A stretch of 64,000 bases of DNA from Combretum micranthum. Taxonomy: Eukaryota; Streptophyta; Magnoliopsida; Myrtales; Combretaceae. Under the pieces are notes generated by a model. The model was not told the origin of the DNA. It saw only the letters and a list, made by a program, of their open reading frames with translations, and made no database searches. Each line of letters begins with the position of its first letter. Positions within the stretch are counted from its first letter, which is position 1. A program made the translations under genes and the position numbers. Below are positions 35,152 to 47,279 of the stretch, piece by piece. Location: the NCBI GenBank assembly GCA_024138025.1, contig JAMXBD010000973.1, forward strand, positions 124,001-188,000. The letters run 5' to 3'.

Positions 35152-38020
35152 AATTATACATGTAAGAACATTGCTAAGGTTATGAAAAGTTCAAAGCCTA
35201 AGCCCAAGCCTAAACTAAAGGCAACGCCTCCTAAGGAAGGAGTTTGTTTCCACTATAGTGAACTAGGTCACTAGAAGAGGAATTGCAAACTCTACTTGGA
35301 AGATCTAAAGAAAAAGAAGAGTAGTTAGACTACTGCTTCAGGTATCTATGTTATAGAGATTTAAAGAAGGGCAAAGTCAACCTACGAATTGGAAATAGAG
35401 CAAAAGTAGCTGACTTAACTATAGGAACTTATGAATTGATTTTACCCAGTGGGCTTTTGTTAGAGTTGAACAATTGCTCTTATGTTCCTGCTTTCAGTAG
35501 GAATATTATTTATGTTTCATGTTTAGACAATGAATGTTTCACATTTATTATTGAGAATAATAAATGTTCCATTTATAATAAAGACATGTATCATGCAAAT
35601 GTTGATTTACATGATGGTCTTTATGTTCTAAATCTGAAACTTGATAATGGATCAATTTATAACATTAATACGAAAAGACTTAAATCCTGTGATTTTTGTA
35701 TGACCAAGATGGCATGCCATAGGTAAGCAAGATGACCAAAGATCCTTTTATTGGACATAGTGAAAGGGTAATTGATTTATTGAGCCTAATACATACCGAT
35801 GTATTTGGTCCATTAGTCGTTGCTGCTAGAGGAGGTTATCAATACGTCATCATATTTACTGATGATTTCTGTAGATATGGATATGTTTTTTTGATGAGAC
35901 ATAAATCTGAATCATTTGAAATGTTCGAAGTTTTTCAGAATGAAGTACAACATCGACTTGGCAAAACAATCAAAGTACTTGGATCAGATCGAGGTAGCGA
36001 ATATGTAAGCTAAGAATTTAAGGACCATCTTAGAAATTGTGGAATAATTTCACAATTAACTCTACCCGATACACCACAATGGAATGGTGTATCTGAAAGG
36101 AGGAATAGAACTTTATTAGATATGGTTCGATCTATGATGAGTCAAATAGATCTTCCACCATCCTCTTAGGGCTACGCCCTAGAGATAGCTGTATTCACGT
36201 TAAATCATGTTTCTTTTAAGGCAGTTGAAAGACACCATATGAGATATGGATTTGAAAAAGGCCCAATTTGTCTTTCCTCAAAATTTGGGGTTGTGAGGCT
36301 TATGTAAAACATTAAGCCTCAGATAAATTAGGACTTAAGTTGGATAAATGCCTTTTTGTGGGGTGTCTAAAAGAAACCAATGGATACTGCTTTATAATCC
36401 CTCTAAGAACAAAGTGTTTGTTGCTTGGAATGGTATCTTCTTAAAAAAAGAGTTTATCTTTAAAAGAACCAGTGGGAGTAAAACACATCTTGAAGTAGTC
36501 CAAGATCCACAAAGTAGTCTTGCACCACCAGTGGAAAGTCAGCAATATATACAGTTAGTTGTTGACCCTCTACAGGTAACACAAGGCCAATATAAGTCTG
36601 ATAGAGTACGACATCAACCTGAGAGATATAGATATCTCATTAAAGATAGTCGTGATGTGCAGTTTATGGATCAAATTGAGCTCACTACCTATCAAGAGGC
36701 CATGTTGGGTCCAGATTATGAGAAATGGCTACAAGCCATGAAACCTGAAATGCAATCCATGTATGACAATCAAGTATGGACTTTGATTGATCCACCTAGA
36801 GGTATAAAGACCATTGGGGCCAAATGGGTTTTCAAGAAGAAAACTAACATGGATGGCAAAGTGCATACATACAAAGCATGACTAGCTGCAAAATGTTTTT
36901 AAACAAACTCATAGTATAGACTATGATGAAACCTTTTCACTTCTAGTCATGCTTAAGTCTATTAGAATTCTTCTTGCTATAGCCGTGTATTATGACTACA
37001 ACATATTGAAAATGGATGTCAAAACAACCTTTTTGAATGGAAACCTCATTGAGGATATGTACATGACACAACTTAATGGTTTTGACAGTTCGAGGAATTC
37101 ACATAAGGTTTGCAAGCTTCAAAGATCCATTTATGGATTGAAGTAAGCATCTCGAAGTTGGAATCTTCATTTTGATGAAGCGATCAAATAGTTTGATTTC
37201 GTCGAAAACGAAGATGAACCTTATGTTTACAAGAAAATTAGTGGGAGTGCTGTAGTCTTTCTAGTACTGTATGTATGACATATTACTCATTGGGAACAAC
37301 ATTCCTACTTTGTAGAATGTCAAGTCTTGGTTAGGAAAAATGTTTTTCAATGAAAAACTTAGGTGAGACTGCCTATATCATAGGCATCAAGATCTATAGG
37401 GATAGATCTAGAAAGCTCATTGGCCTAAGTCAAAGTGAGTATATTGACAAAGTACTGAATAGGTTCAGTATGCAAGATTCCAGAAGGGGATTCTTGCCCA
37501 TGTCACATGGTATAAATCTGAGCAAGACTCAATGTCCAATGACAAATGATGAGCGAGATCACATGAGTAAGATTCCTTATGCTTCAACTATTGGATCAAT
37601 CATGTATGCCATGTTGTACACTTGACTAAATGTGTCATATGCATTAAGCATAACCAGCAGATACCAATTAGATCCCAATGAACATCATTGGACAACAATC
37701 AAGAATTCTCAAGTACTTAAGAAGAACTAAAGATGCATTCTTGATATATGAAGGATTGGAAGACGAGCTAGTTGTAAATAGTTACACGGATGCTAGTTTC
37801 CAATCTGATAAGGATGATTTTGGATCACAATCTGGATATATGTTTTCTTTTCAAAGGAGGTATAGTAAGCTTGACAATTTCAAAGCAAAACACTATAGTA
37901 GATTCTATAAGAAAAGCTGAGTGTATAATAGCATCAGATGCTATGAAGATATGCAAAGTTTCAACTGATGATAATATTGTTGTTCTACTTGCCAAGCCTC
38001 TTGCGCAGGCATAGTATGAT
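35152..38020 (+). pseudogene. Ty1/copia gag-pol pseudogene
   Basis: Remnant of a copia polyprotein, 5'-truncated. In order: the end of gag with a damaged zinc knuckle (35245-35286; second Cys replaced by Tyr, stop at 35272); a GAG-pre-integrase segment (35436-35726, CDFCMTKMACHR near its end); the integrase core with Asp at 35798 and 35987 and Glu at 36095, all in one frame but with a stop at 36011; a linker and the start of reverse transcriptase (36348-36881); the RT palm start (36949-37146); a segment where the usual YVDD box is broken by a small deletion and frameshift (about 37270-37280); the RT C-terminus (37350-37625) and RNase H (37678-37920, YTDASFQSD). The last part (about 37915-38014) skips to the polyprotein end. 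At least ten stops or frameshifts rule out function. Confidence 0.9.
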
Positions 38021-38071
38021 CATTATACTAGGTCAATGGGTATTAGATACCTATATGATTTGGCCTAGTGC

Positions 38072-38082
38072 AAGTGGGAGAT
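38072..38082 (+). promoter_or_regulatory. Copia polypurine tract
   Basis: AAGTGGGAGAT immediately precedes the TGTTAG start of the 3' LTR, the usual arrangement in plant copia elements. Confidence 0.8.
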
Positions 38083-39561
38083 TGTTAGTGATTATGCCCT
38101 AGGCCAATTACTGGATATTGTCATGTAAAGACATTTCTATTATATTGTTTGCATGTTTACTTTATAATAGGATCCATGAATAATTTAGTTATTCTAAATG
38201 TCATGAGATGCTCATTATTGTGGGAACAATAATGAATTAAATCTAGTATGAGGTTTGACTGATAATCATGAGATGTTTATTTGTACGGAGATACAAAAAA
38301 CTCATAGGTACATATTGGAGAACTATGTACTAGACTGACCTGCTTTAAGATCACTACATGGATTAGTGTCATAAGTGATTCTCAAAATAAAATGTCATCG
38401 TATCCTCATACCTGAAATCACCATGGATTCCTACATGAGGAATATTATGTTTCAACTCAATCAAACATTGTCTTTAATCGGATAATTATAAAGGTTGAGA
38501 TTATGATTAAGATAGGATTTGTCCCTCTCGTTATGAGAGAAACATCTCCGGCCCCCTCGATGAGTGAGACTGAGAAATGCATGGTTGTGCTCAAATAAAT
38601 TGATAGTGTGACCAATTTCATTTGTTTTTATCAGTTCAATTAGAAATCGAGAAATGATAAGATTGAATGATATAAGGATGACACTATCCATGCCTTATGT
38701 TCAATCTAGATATCATGTGACTAAAGGATAATGACATAAGTTATGGATTAGATGAAAATCGGATCATCGATCTTCACTTAATTTGAGTGAATATAATGTC
38801 TTGCTAGAGGCTGCTTATGTTTTGTTGACTAAAATTGTTTTAGGTCAACTGCTAACATTAAGTGAACCTATAGGGTAACACACAAAAGAACGAACCAAAA
38901 GGATCATGGACTAAATTTAATGTCTTATGAAAATAATAATTTATTATTATTAAGAATAATAATAAATTAAAGGATCATGGACTAAATTTAATGTCTTGTG
39001 GGAATAATAATAAATAATGTCTTGTGGGAATAATGATTTATTATTATTAAGAATAATAATAAATTATTACATTGTTATATGCAAAAATTATTTTTTAAGA
39101 AATTATCCTAATTAGATTAAGGGGCACTAATGTCATTACTCATGTGAGAATGACATCAGTATAAAAGGCACATAAAGAGATCTCTTTAAGGTTAACGGCT
39201 TATCTATCGACATTAGACCGGCAGAGAAAATCTACAAACCCAAAAGACTGAAACATGAGAGTCGTGTGTGAAAATTCCTAATATCATCTAGAAGAGTTCT
39301 AGATCATATTAGCACGTGAAGGGTCCTTTTGAAGGAGATTCGTTCATGTGGATATCGTAGAGGGTATTGTGAATTCGCGGTACCTGCAGATTCGATTTGT
39401 CATTTGATTCCAAGTTTCAAGGTTTTAAAGGTATGAAATCAAACTATTTGTTTTATTATAATATAATCAATACACATGGATATTGGGTTAAAATTTCCTT
39501 TTAAATTCCACTGTGAAAGATTTGATCTTTGAAAATTTTATAACCTTATGGAAACCCAACA
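38083..39561 (+). repeat. Copia 3' LTR
   Basis: About 1479 bp, from TGTTAGTGATTATGCC to GGAAACCCAACA, so the ends form the short inverted repeat TGTT..AACA. The matching 5' LTR is not in the window, which agrees with the 5' truncation of the coding region. A tandem duplication with strong foldbacks (38901-39065) enlarges it. Confidence 0.75.
38901..39065. repeat. Tandem duplication with AAT-type foldback
   Basis: A 71-bp unit beginning 'ggatcatggactaaattt' is repeated from 38972, followed by a further partial copy. Each carries a 14-15-bp perfect inverted repeat of TTA/TAA triplets with loop AAG (first copy 38937-38969). Confidence 0.75.
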
Positions 39562-40015
39562 AACATAATTTCTATTAAAATGCACCTATAAGATATATTA
39601 TATATACATACACACACATACACTACGAAATCACCTATCTAATAAATGGTATTGCAATAACTTGACATTGAGGTTAAGTGGAGCTTTTACGGTTCCCTTG
39701 ATGAGATAGTTCAGTCAACCATCTAACTATTAAAATAAATATACTAATTAAAATATTAACTATTTTAATAGTTCGATTATGATTGGATATGATGTGAGCG
39801 GTTGCATGGTGGCATGATCGGTCCTATCAAAATTAATAATGGCACCATAGAATTTCCTTGTGTTTGACATCATTGAAGAGTTAAACCTCACAAAAAGGAA
39901 ACATCAAATGAATATATTTCTTTATTCTAACAATTTGAACTATTTATATCAATCTTACATAGACTGAAGCAACAAAAAAAAAAAAAAAAAAAAAGAGAGG
40001 GGGGAGGGAAGGGAT
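39562..40015. other. Unclassified sequence
   Basis: No gene. Contains a short (CA)n-like stretch near 39605-39622, a 21-base A-run (39974-39994), and a purine-rich run up to 40014. Confidence 0.4.
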
Positions 40016-41596
40016 GGGTAAATTACATTAGAAGGCCATAACGTTTAGAGGTAACATTTGAGGTCATAACATTTTTGAGTGGTTAAAAATGTCACGCCCC
40101 AAGGAGTACCCTAAACATGATAGTCCGCCGTACACAATACTAAAGCCCAGGAATGACTACCTTAGTCATGCAAAGGCTTTCATATCATGTACAAGGCGTA
40201 CATCACAACCAAGAGAACGCATCGGAGTAGCGCAATTTATATTGATAATAGATATATAACAAGGCAAAGAGAATACTTATCATAAAATATAAACATATTA
40301 CATTTCAATTCTTAGGGGCATATTCCTCTATTTTCTTCAAATAAATAAACATCACTATATAAGTCATTACATATAAATAACCTTACAAAATTACTTCATC
40401 TTATGATTCCATTTCTTTCATAGAAGCTTAACATCCTTCCATGACTTCCTTAATGTCATGATCCTCGATTTAAACCACGGGTATACCTATATCAACAAAA
40501 TCTATAGGGGTATAAGCTACAACTAGCTTAGTGAGATATTCCTTTTCATTCGCACCATATATTCAAACAAGTTCATTTAGATTTTCACGCATTTGCTATG
40601 CAAACAATGCAACAATCACATGATTACGTAAATATATATAGTTATCCATAAACCATATATAGAATGGATTTACCCCTCTGTATCAATTGTTAAGGGAAAT
40701 CGGAGTTGAAGGTCCTTGACCTCCTACTGCTAGTCCCCAGGTCCTCACCCATAGCGTTCGATTGGCTCGACTCCGAACCTAGAGTCCCTTTCCCAGAGTG
40801 ATTTGGATTCTCCAGGAAGGAACATGGCCCGTTGCACTGCACGATCACAGCCAATCCAACTCTACGCGTAGGAGTAGCAACCTTCTGAAAAAGATGTGAT
40901 TCGATGAATACTATGCATGAGCGTTTTAGTTTTGTTAAGCGAAACCTTATTAAGGTTTATTAGGGGCGATCAATCATTTTAGCAAACAACAAACAGTCAT
41001 ACCAGTAAGTAGACAAAATTATTTAAACAAACAGTTCGAAGTTGCGATATTCTTAATTCTCATTTCACTCATAAACATAGAATCACATAATACACATAAT
41101 CCCGAATTCCCAAATATATATCCATTTTTATCTTTTCTTAGTACACTAATGCCACTACTTTACAAGAACAAGCAAGGTAACGAAATTAGGAGGAATAACT
41201 CACTCGTCCATTTTGCGATCTTCTTAGTCGTAGTAATCCTCGGGTAGGGTATTCTTGTATCCTTCGTCACCTAGACAAAAGAAATACCCGGGATAAGTAT
41301 TTCATAGAAATTTCTATTTTTGGAGATTCTAAATCTTTCTTAAAATCGCGGTAAAATCGTATAAGAGGAAATTCCAACTTAAAATGGCCATAACTTGCTC
41401 ATTTTAACTCCGAATTTCGCATATAATATACCATTTTCTACCTATTCGAAAAGATCTATCCATTTCTAAGGTTATATTTGTCATATAAGGTCATTTGGGT
41501 TCCGAAAACGTTGAGTACAGATTTAAAACGAATATTACCAAACTTTTGCAAATTCGTTTTCTAACTCAACTTTATTTTAAAGAAATACTTTTGTAA

Positions 41597-41620
41597 CAAT
41601 ATATATATATATATATATAT
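41597..41620. repeat. (AT)n microsatellite
   Basis: A run of about eleven AT dinucleotides inside the LTR at 40090-44400. Confidence 0.8.
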
Positions 41621-42633
41621 TGATAAATACTTTGAGTATAGACAAGCTCACTTTATATGCGAAATTTCTAATGGTAGTGTCTCAACAATTTATTTCATAA
41701 AACCATTCTTTTTGAGTTGTGAAAAGCTTAACTTTGATAATTTCTTTTCAAGTGATTTGAAGAAACTTTATATTTTCCTAGGTTGAGTATTTTATTTTCT
41801 TCATTCTTTTCCTAAAAACAAATAAATTTTCTTTTAATCTTAGTTTTTCATAAGTCTTACTTCTAGTGATAAAAGATCAAATTTATCAAAAGTGTATTAA
41901 GTTGTTGAAAACCTTTTTGTATTTATAATGGTTTTAGAAAATGAGTCTTGTCTTCTTATATTTATCATTTTAAAATATAAGTTTTTGTTTTCTAAAACTT
42001 GTTCTTTTATTTCCTTTGAAAAGAATTTTCTTTATTGATAAAACCCTTAATCTTATCTTGTTTATATTATTTGAAAACAAGTTCTTTCTTTAGAAATTTG
42101 AAAATCATTATTTCTCCTAAGTGAGTCTATAACTTTATGGGTTGAATTCATCTTAACTTTGAAAACTAGTTTGTTTCTTAGTTTGGTTATGTAGTAAAAA
42201 GAGTTTAAATTTCAAGCAATTTGTAAAACTTTTAATATTAACAAATTATTTTACTAAAATTTAGGTTACCATAATATATAAAGAAAATATCTATTTCTTA
42301 TGTTTCCTTGGTAAACTATCTTTGTTATTTAAGAAATCGTTAAGAAAACTCTATTTCTATGTTGTTAATAATAACTTTATTATTTTGTGATAAGTCACAT
42401 AATAGAAAATCTAGTTTTGAGTTTCTTTAATAAAGTAAAATTCTACTTTTGAATTATTTGAGACATTAACATTATGTAGATGCAAGTATTATGAGCATGT
42501 AAAATAATAAGAACGTAAGAAAATACTAGGAACAAATAACAAGCAAGAAAATAAAATATCAAGTATTGGAAACCTTAGCTTTATCAAGGTATCTCGGTCA
42601 AGTATTGAAGCCTTAGCTTCATCAAAGCATCCC

Positions 42634-42730
42634 GGGACTAAGAATGAACTAGTCCCAAAAGATTAAAGAAAAATAAATAAAATGTTGTTTTGACTTGATA
42701 TGGACAAGTCTAAGGCTAGAAAGACTAGTC
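42634..42730 (-). other. LTR stem-loop cluster
   Basis: Minus-strand copy. The stems at 42634-42656 (seven pairs) and 42692-42710 (six pairs) are perfect; the remaining stem (42714-42730) has one mismatch. Loop sequences differ from other copies. Confidence 0.65.
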
Positions 42731-43245
42731 TTAATAACAATATGAAATAAATAAATTGTATAACTTGAAAGTAAATAAATAACAAATGAGCTTATTTGCT
42801 CTAAAGAAATAAATATATATATATACATAATATACATAATACTTTATATAAGTTAGATTAGAAGCAAATAATAACAATAATAACAACATAATATTAACAT
42901 AAAGAAAAGATTAGAAACATGAATAAAAACAAAACATGAATAAATTGTTGCTTCTTTAACTCTCGTGAGTCTAAGAAACATACACTAAACTCATGCTAAG
43001 TTATACAAACATGATAAGTGAATATGAGAATTTTTACCTAAGGTTTATGTGATATGAAGATGGTAGATGAAATGGGTATTGTGTGAGTAGAAAGTTTATG
43101 TATAAGGAATGAGTTTTGTGGAAATTTGGTTTAAGAGAGTTTTTGTAGAGAGAACTCTTGGAGAGAGAATTTATGGAGAGATTTTGAGAGAGTTTTGGTA
43201 GTGAAATAAATTGTGTGAAAGAATGAAAGAGGAAGAGGAAGAGGG

Positions 43246-43253
43246 TATTTATA
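43246..43253 (-). promoter_or_regulatory. LTR TATA box (minus strand)
   Basis: TATTTATA on the plus strand, read as TATAAATACCC on the minus strand, in the same position as in other copies. Confidence 0.6.
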
Positions 43254-44614
43254 GAATTTTTGAAGTGAATTTTAGAGGTAATAAAATAAATTGAAAAAGA
43301 AAATAAATTGTTGGAAGGGAGAGAGGGGGGCACCGGTTTTGGTACTTTAGAGGGGGAGAAATTGTTTTATTTTATTTGTTGTGTAATAAAAAAAGTAATA
43401 TGTAAAGTTGATGTGAATAAAGTTGTATTGGAAATATAAAAAGTAAGAAAATAGATATGTAGGTGTAAGAAATAGTGTAAGAAAAAGTAGAGATAGTGAA
43501 ATAGTAATGAATAGTAGAAAAGTACTATGAATAGTAGACTAGAAAATTAAAGTATCGGTAGTAATAAAAATACGCGTAATTGAGCTATATCTGTAATTTT
43601 TAGCTACCGAAAAATTCTAAAATTGATATTTTTAGAATCCTTATATTTTTACGAGTCTATTGGTATAAATGGAATATTTTTAATATTCCGAGCTTCGGGA
43701 CACGCTTTTCGAGCACTGATCCCGTTTGAGTCCGAAGGACACTCGAAATTCGCGAATATGATATTTTTATATTGCCCTATATTATTACGAACTATTTTAG
43801 GCCATTAACTTAATTTCGTCTACTAGGGTTCGAGAATGCGGGATTGCCGGATCTTAAGCACTAGGATCTGTTATAGGCTTTGTTGACTTTTAGGGTTCCT
43901 GTTTGACTTCCGATTTTGTTGAGTTATTCGTAAGATCATATAATTTTCGAGTTTTGACCGTTTTATATTTTTAGCTCGATATCTGTGGTTTATCTCATTT
44001 TGTTTATGATTGTTCAATAGTTTTCGGTTCTCGGAATCGTTTAATCGAGTCTAGGGTTATGAGTTGACTCAGTTTGACTTTTGGTGCAAATTGAAATTTG
44101 CGATTTTGAAATTTACCGAAGGATTTAAGATCTTATCATTTCGTTGTTAGGCGGTATTTGGATATATCGTTTTGATTTGCGTTTTAGGAATCGGGTAGAT
44201 GATTTAATTGGCGTTGATTCAACCGATAGTTGGACTTTATATTTTGTTTCAAGGGTTCTTGTTTTCTCAAGACTAAGAATTTTTGTATTTAAACCGATTT
44301 AGAATTCGGTTTTAACTTGGGTTGATTTTTGGGATTTAAATTTTGAATTTTAGACTTCTAGGATTATTTTCTAAGAATTATGAAATTTTTGGGGCGCACA
44401 AAAAAGATATGGTCAATTGAGCTCTCTTTTAACATGAGTCATAACGTGTTAGATCTTCTAAGTTTTAATTAAATATTTTTCCTATTGACACATATCAAGA
44501 GGGACTTCATTTGACCCACTTCTTTAAATGTTGTAACCTCCATTTAACCACTCAAAACGTTATGATCTTAGATAAACTTATCCTAAAGTTGCGACCTTCT
44601 AGTATACTTTACCC

Positions 44615-45194
44615 TAAAGGAAATGTCTTTACACTTGAATTTGTTTAGACTAGTCAATACAAATTTTTTTTCTCTACAAGTGCCTACAAAATCTCTTAGA
44701 ACTACATGGTAGGCGACAAATTGTTTTAAAATAATAAGTTAGTTCCCAAATTGGATCTATATATAACAAACATGCTTCAACAATATATGTATGTATATAT
44801 GTAAAGAGAATAAAGGTTTTTTATGCCATTCACTCCATTTACTCAAAATGGCTCATGCATTACGTTACCTTGTCATCACTATGGTTTGACATGAATGAAG
44901 CAAGTGATGTAAGTAGTCTATAAAAACATCAAAACTACATACAATTTCTTGGATTCCACCTAAGAAAATAGCATAAGAGCTAAGAAAATAGGATTTAGCA
45001 TGTTTGCTAAGGAATTTTCAGTCACTTACGTGAGAATCTAGTGAAGCTACTTCCCTTAAACTTTACATCATCTCTTAAAGTTGTGACTATGATTTACCTA
45101 CAATACAATACCATAATTATAATTGAAATAGATGGGCAGCTCAAATATTTTTCAATCATCCAATAATTCGAGCACCATGTTTTACCTAAGTTGC
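44615..45194. other. Unclassified sequence
   Basis: AT-rich sequence between the TIR element and the next solo LTR. No gene or repeat is supported. Confidence 0.4.
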
Positions 45195-45199
45195 CATTT

Positions 45200-46939
45200 G
45201 TTGGCCCCAAACAATATTCAAGAAGGGATGGTTGAATTGATTACTAATAAAAAGTTTCGCCTTTAAAAATAATCCCCTTCCGGTTTTTAAAAGAAATGAG
45301 AACAATATATCAATATAACTAATATGAATATAAATTGCGTAAAAGTAGAGAGAAGAAGATCAGGCAATGATTTATAGTAGTCTCGTCTTGTGCATCAGTC
45401 CACTCTTCCAGCTCCGAGCCGGGGTTCTCGTTATCTTACGGGTTTTGTTCCACTATATCCAATAAATTTCAATTTACCAGCTTGTACAATTCTCTTTGCT
45501 AGATTCTCACAGCTATCCTCTAGCTATAACTGACTTACAGAGTCTAAACTTGTAAGAGAAATATCAACTAAGAAGGCAACTACACGTTCCTTCAATTACA
45601 AGAGGAGAATATATTTATGAATCACAAAGCAAAGAAGGATTGCAAAATGATCAGTTTAGCAAAGTAAAAGTTTTAAAAAAAAATCTCTATTCAATGAAAC
45701 TTCTGGACTTTATTTTGGATAGGCTTCTGGTTCTTTTCTTTTGGTAGATATTGGAGAAATTTTGTTTGCTGCGTGAAAGATAACTGATACCTCTCTTTTC
45801 TCTATCTTCCTTAAGTGATATCATACTTCATTTAATGTTCAGAAGATAAGAATGCAATCCCAAGAATCTCGGTATGAATATCTTTTGAACTCTATCTCGA
45901 TTTGAAATTTGAAAACTATCCCTTCCTTCCAACGGTTAGTTGATAATAATATCCACCTTCTGTATGTCTTCGTGAATCAAATTCTGAACACGATATGATC
46001 ATAACAAATGGATAAGCTCTGCTTGATCTTTTTAGATTTTCAAATCTAATTGCATATCTTCCATTAAATCAAATCAGTCAGCTGTGGATAAGCCTTGAAG
46101 ATGGTTATGGATATTTTTCTTCCCATCGTGATCGTAATCTGTTTTGAATACACTTGGAATGAGGATAATGTTTGCTTGTTTTTCGTGATTCATCATAATC
46201 TTATTTTTTTTTTTTTTGCTTGAAAATCTTCATCTGCTTAAAGATCTTTTGAAAATATCCATTGCTAATATCTCGGACTCCATCGTGATCTTCATTTGTT
46301 ATCTTATTTGAAGATAACGTTTTTCTTATTCTGATTTTGATAGATAAATTCATCCTTATAAAAGAAGAAGTATGTTAGAATGAATAACTACTTGTCTTGA
46401 AATAAATCCCGTAACTTCTGCTTTTTGTCTCTGAAGAAAGCATTTTTGTTGATGAGAGAGAAACTGAAAATCATTTGAATCCCCTAGGATATAATCCGAC
46501 TTTAGTGGAATTAAATAAGTATATTACCCAAATATACTTATTATCTCGGAGCTAGGCCTTCAAAAAACGTGATTATATTGATATGAAATACTGTATGTTT
46601 TATCGGAGAAGATGAATAGTAAATATTCCTAACCCAGAAATGCTTGTTCAAAGTTCTTGTAAAGGTTCTGTAAAAACTTCTTTATTTCTGGAAAAATCTT
46701 TATCCCTTAACCAAATTTCTGGAAAACATTATGTGTTCCTTGTCTTGTAATAAATTCTTGTAATATTTATTAAAGCTTGTTTAGAACCAAAACATCTGAA
46801 ATTCAAAATCATTCAACTCATATATTTATTTATCAATATTCTGTGAAAAGTTCTGTATATAATTTTGCACACTAATAGAATAGTTAGTTCCTTGAGTATT
46901 TTGTTATCATCAAAATTTTAGATAATAAGAGAATCAACA
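45200..46939 (+). mobile_element. Solo LTR, copia-like (SIRE/Maximus type)
   Basis: A 1740-bp unit from TGTTGGCCCC to GAATCAACA, flanked by the perfect duplication ccatt (45195-45199 and 46940-46944). The phrase 'gaagggatggttgaattg' soon after the start and 'tttgttatcatcaaaatttt' near the end are typical of LTRs of the SIRE/Maximus lineage of Ty1/copia. A possible TATA box (TATAAAAG) lies near 46357. There is no internal region. The strand is inferred from these phrases. Confidence 0.75.
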
Positions 46940-46944
46940 CCATT

Positions 46945-47274
46945 TAGTGAAGGTTTAACAAGTTTTGCTCAATTAATTTTGTCTAAGATAGAGTATGCTA
47001 AAAACCTTTCTTATACAATATATTTTACATATAGGATTTTACGCTAAATGTATAAAAAATATGTGCCTTCTTTACACAATGGCTTTTATTGCTTTTATTT
47101 AAATGTATCCAACTAATATTGTTAGGAAGATACATGGTTTTAGAAAACATAAAGAAGATACATGGATAGTATGTATGAGTATATTTCTACTTAAATGCTT
47201 ATTCCAAATATCCACTCGACACATATGCCCCCATCACAAACAAAATGCTTTTATTCTCAAGTTTTGGCCCTATA
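46945..47274. other. Unclassified sequence
   Basis: Short spacer between two solo LTRs of different families. Nothing recognisable. Confidence 0.4.
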
Positions 47275-47279
47275 AGGAT

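Larger units (their letters stand above)
40090..44400 (-). mobile_element. Solo LTR of the long family
   Basis: The longest LTR here, 4311 bp, minus strand, with plus-strand ends TGTCACGCCCC and GGGGCGCACA and flanks aaaaa on both sides (40085-40089 and 44401-44405). Read on the minus strand it has the TATA box (43246-43253), leader ending CCTTAG|GTAAAAA (about 43036), the hairpin cluster (42634-42730) and the conserved block (41360-41460). The variable region (about 40690-40885) is a GC-richer non-tandem sequence. Its first ~400 bp (43990-44400) are not present in the other subfamilies and account for part of the extra length. No internal region is seen. Confidence 0.88.
40016..44614. mobile_element. 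Small TIR element split by an LTR
   Basis: The left end (40016-40080) and right end (44540-44614, reverse complement) match in inverted orientation: GGGTAAA..TAGAAGG..ATAACGTTT and GAGTGGTTAAA occur at both, in the same order. Without the LTR between 40090 and 44400 the element is about 290 bp, the size of a MITE. Ends beginning GGGTAAA are common in plant Mutator-like and related TIR elements; assignment is inference. I could not find a convincing target duplication. The LTR insertion lies asymmetrically, near the left arm. Confidence 0.65.

Noticed and set aside
34945..35274. Open frame running from an LTR into copia gag
   Set aside because: It is a chance read-through across the LTR end and target duplication; only the last ~40 codons are real gag remnants.
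40007..44623. A 9-bp target duplication around the TIR element (ggaagggat against aaaggaaat)
   Set aside because: Only about four of nine bases match in a purine-rich context.
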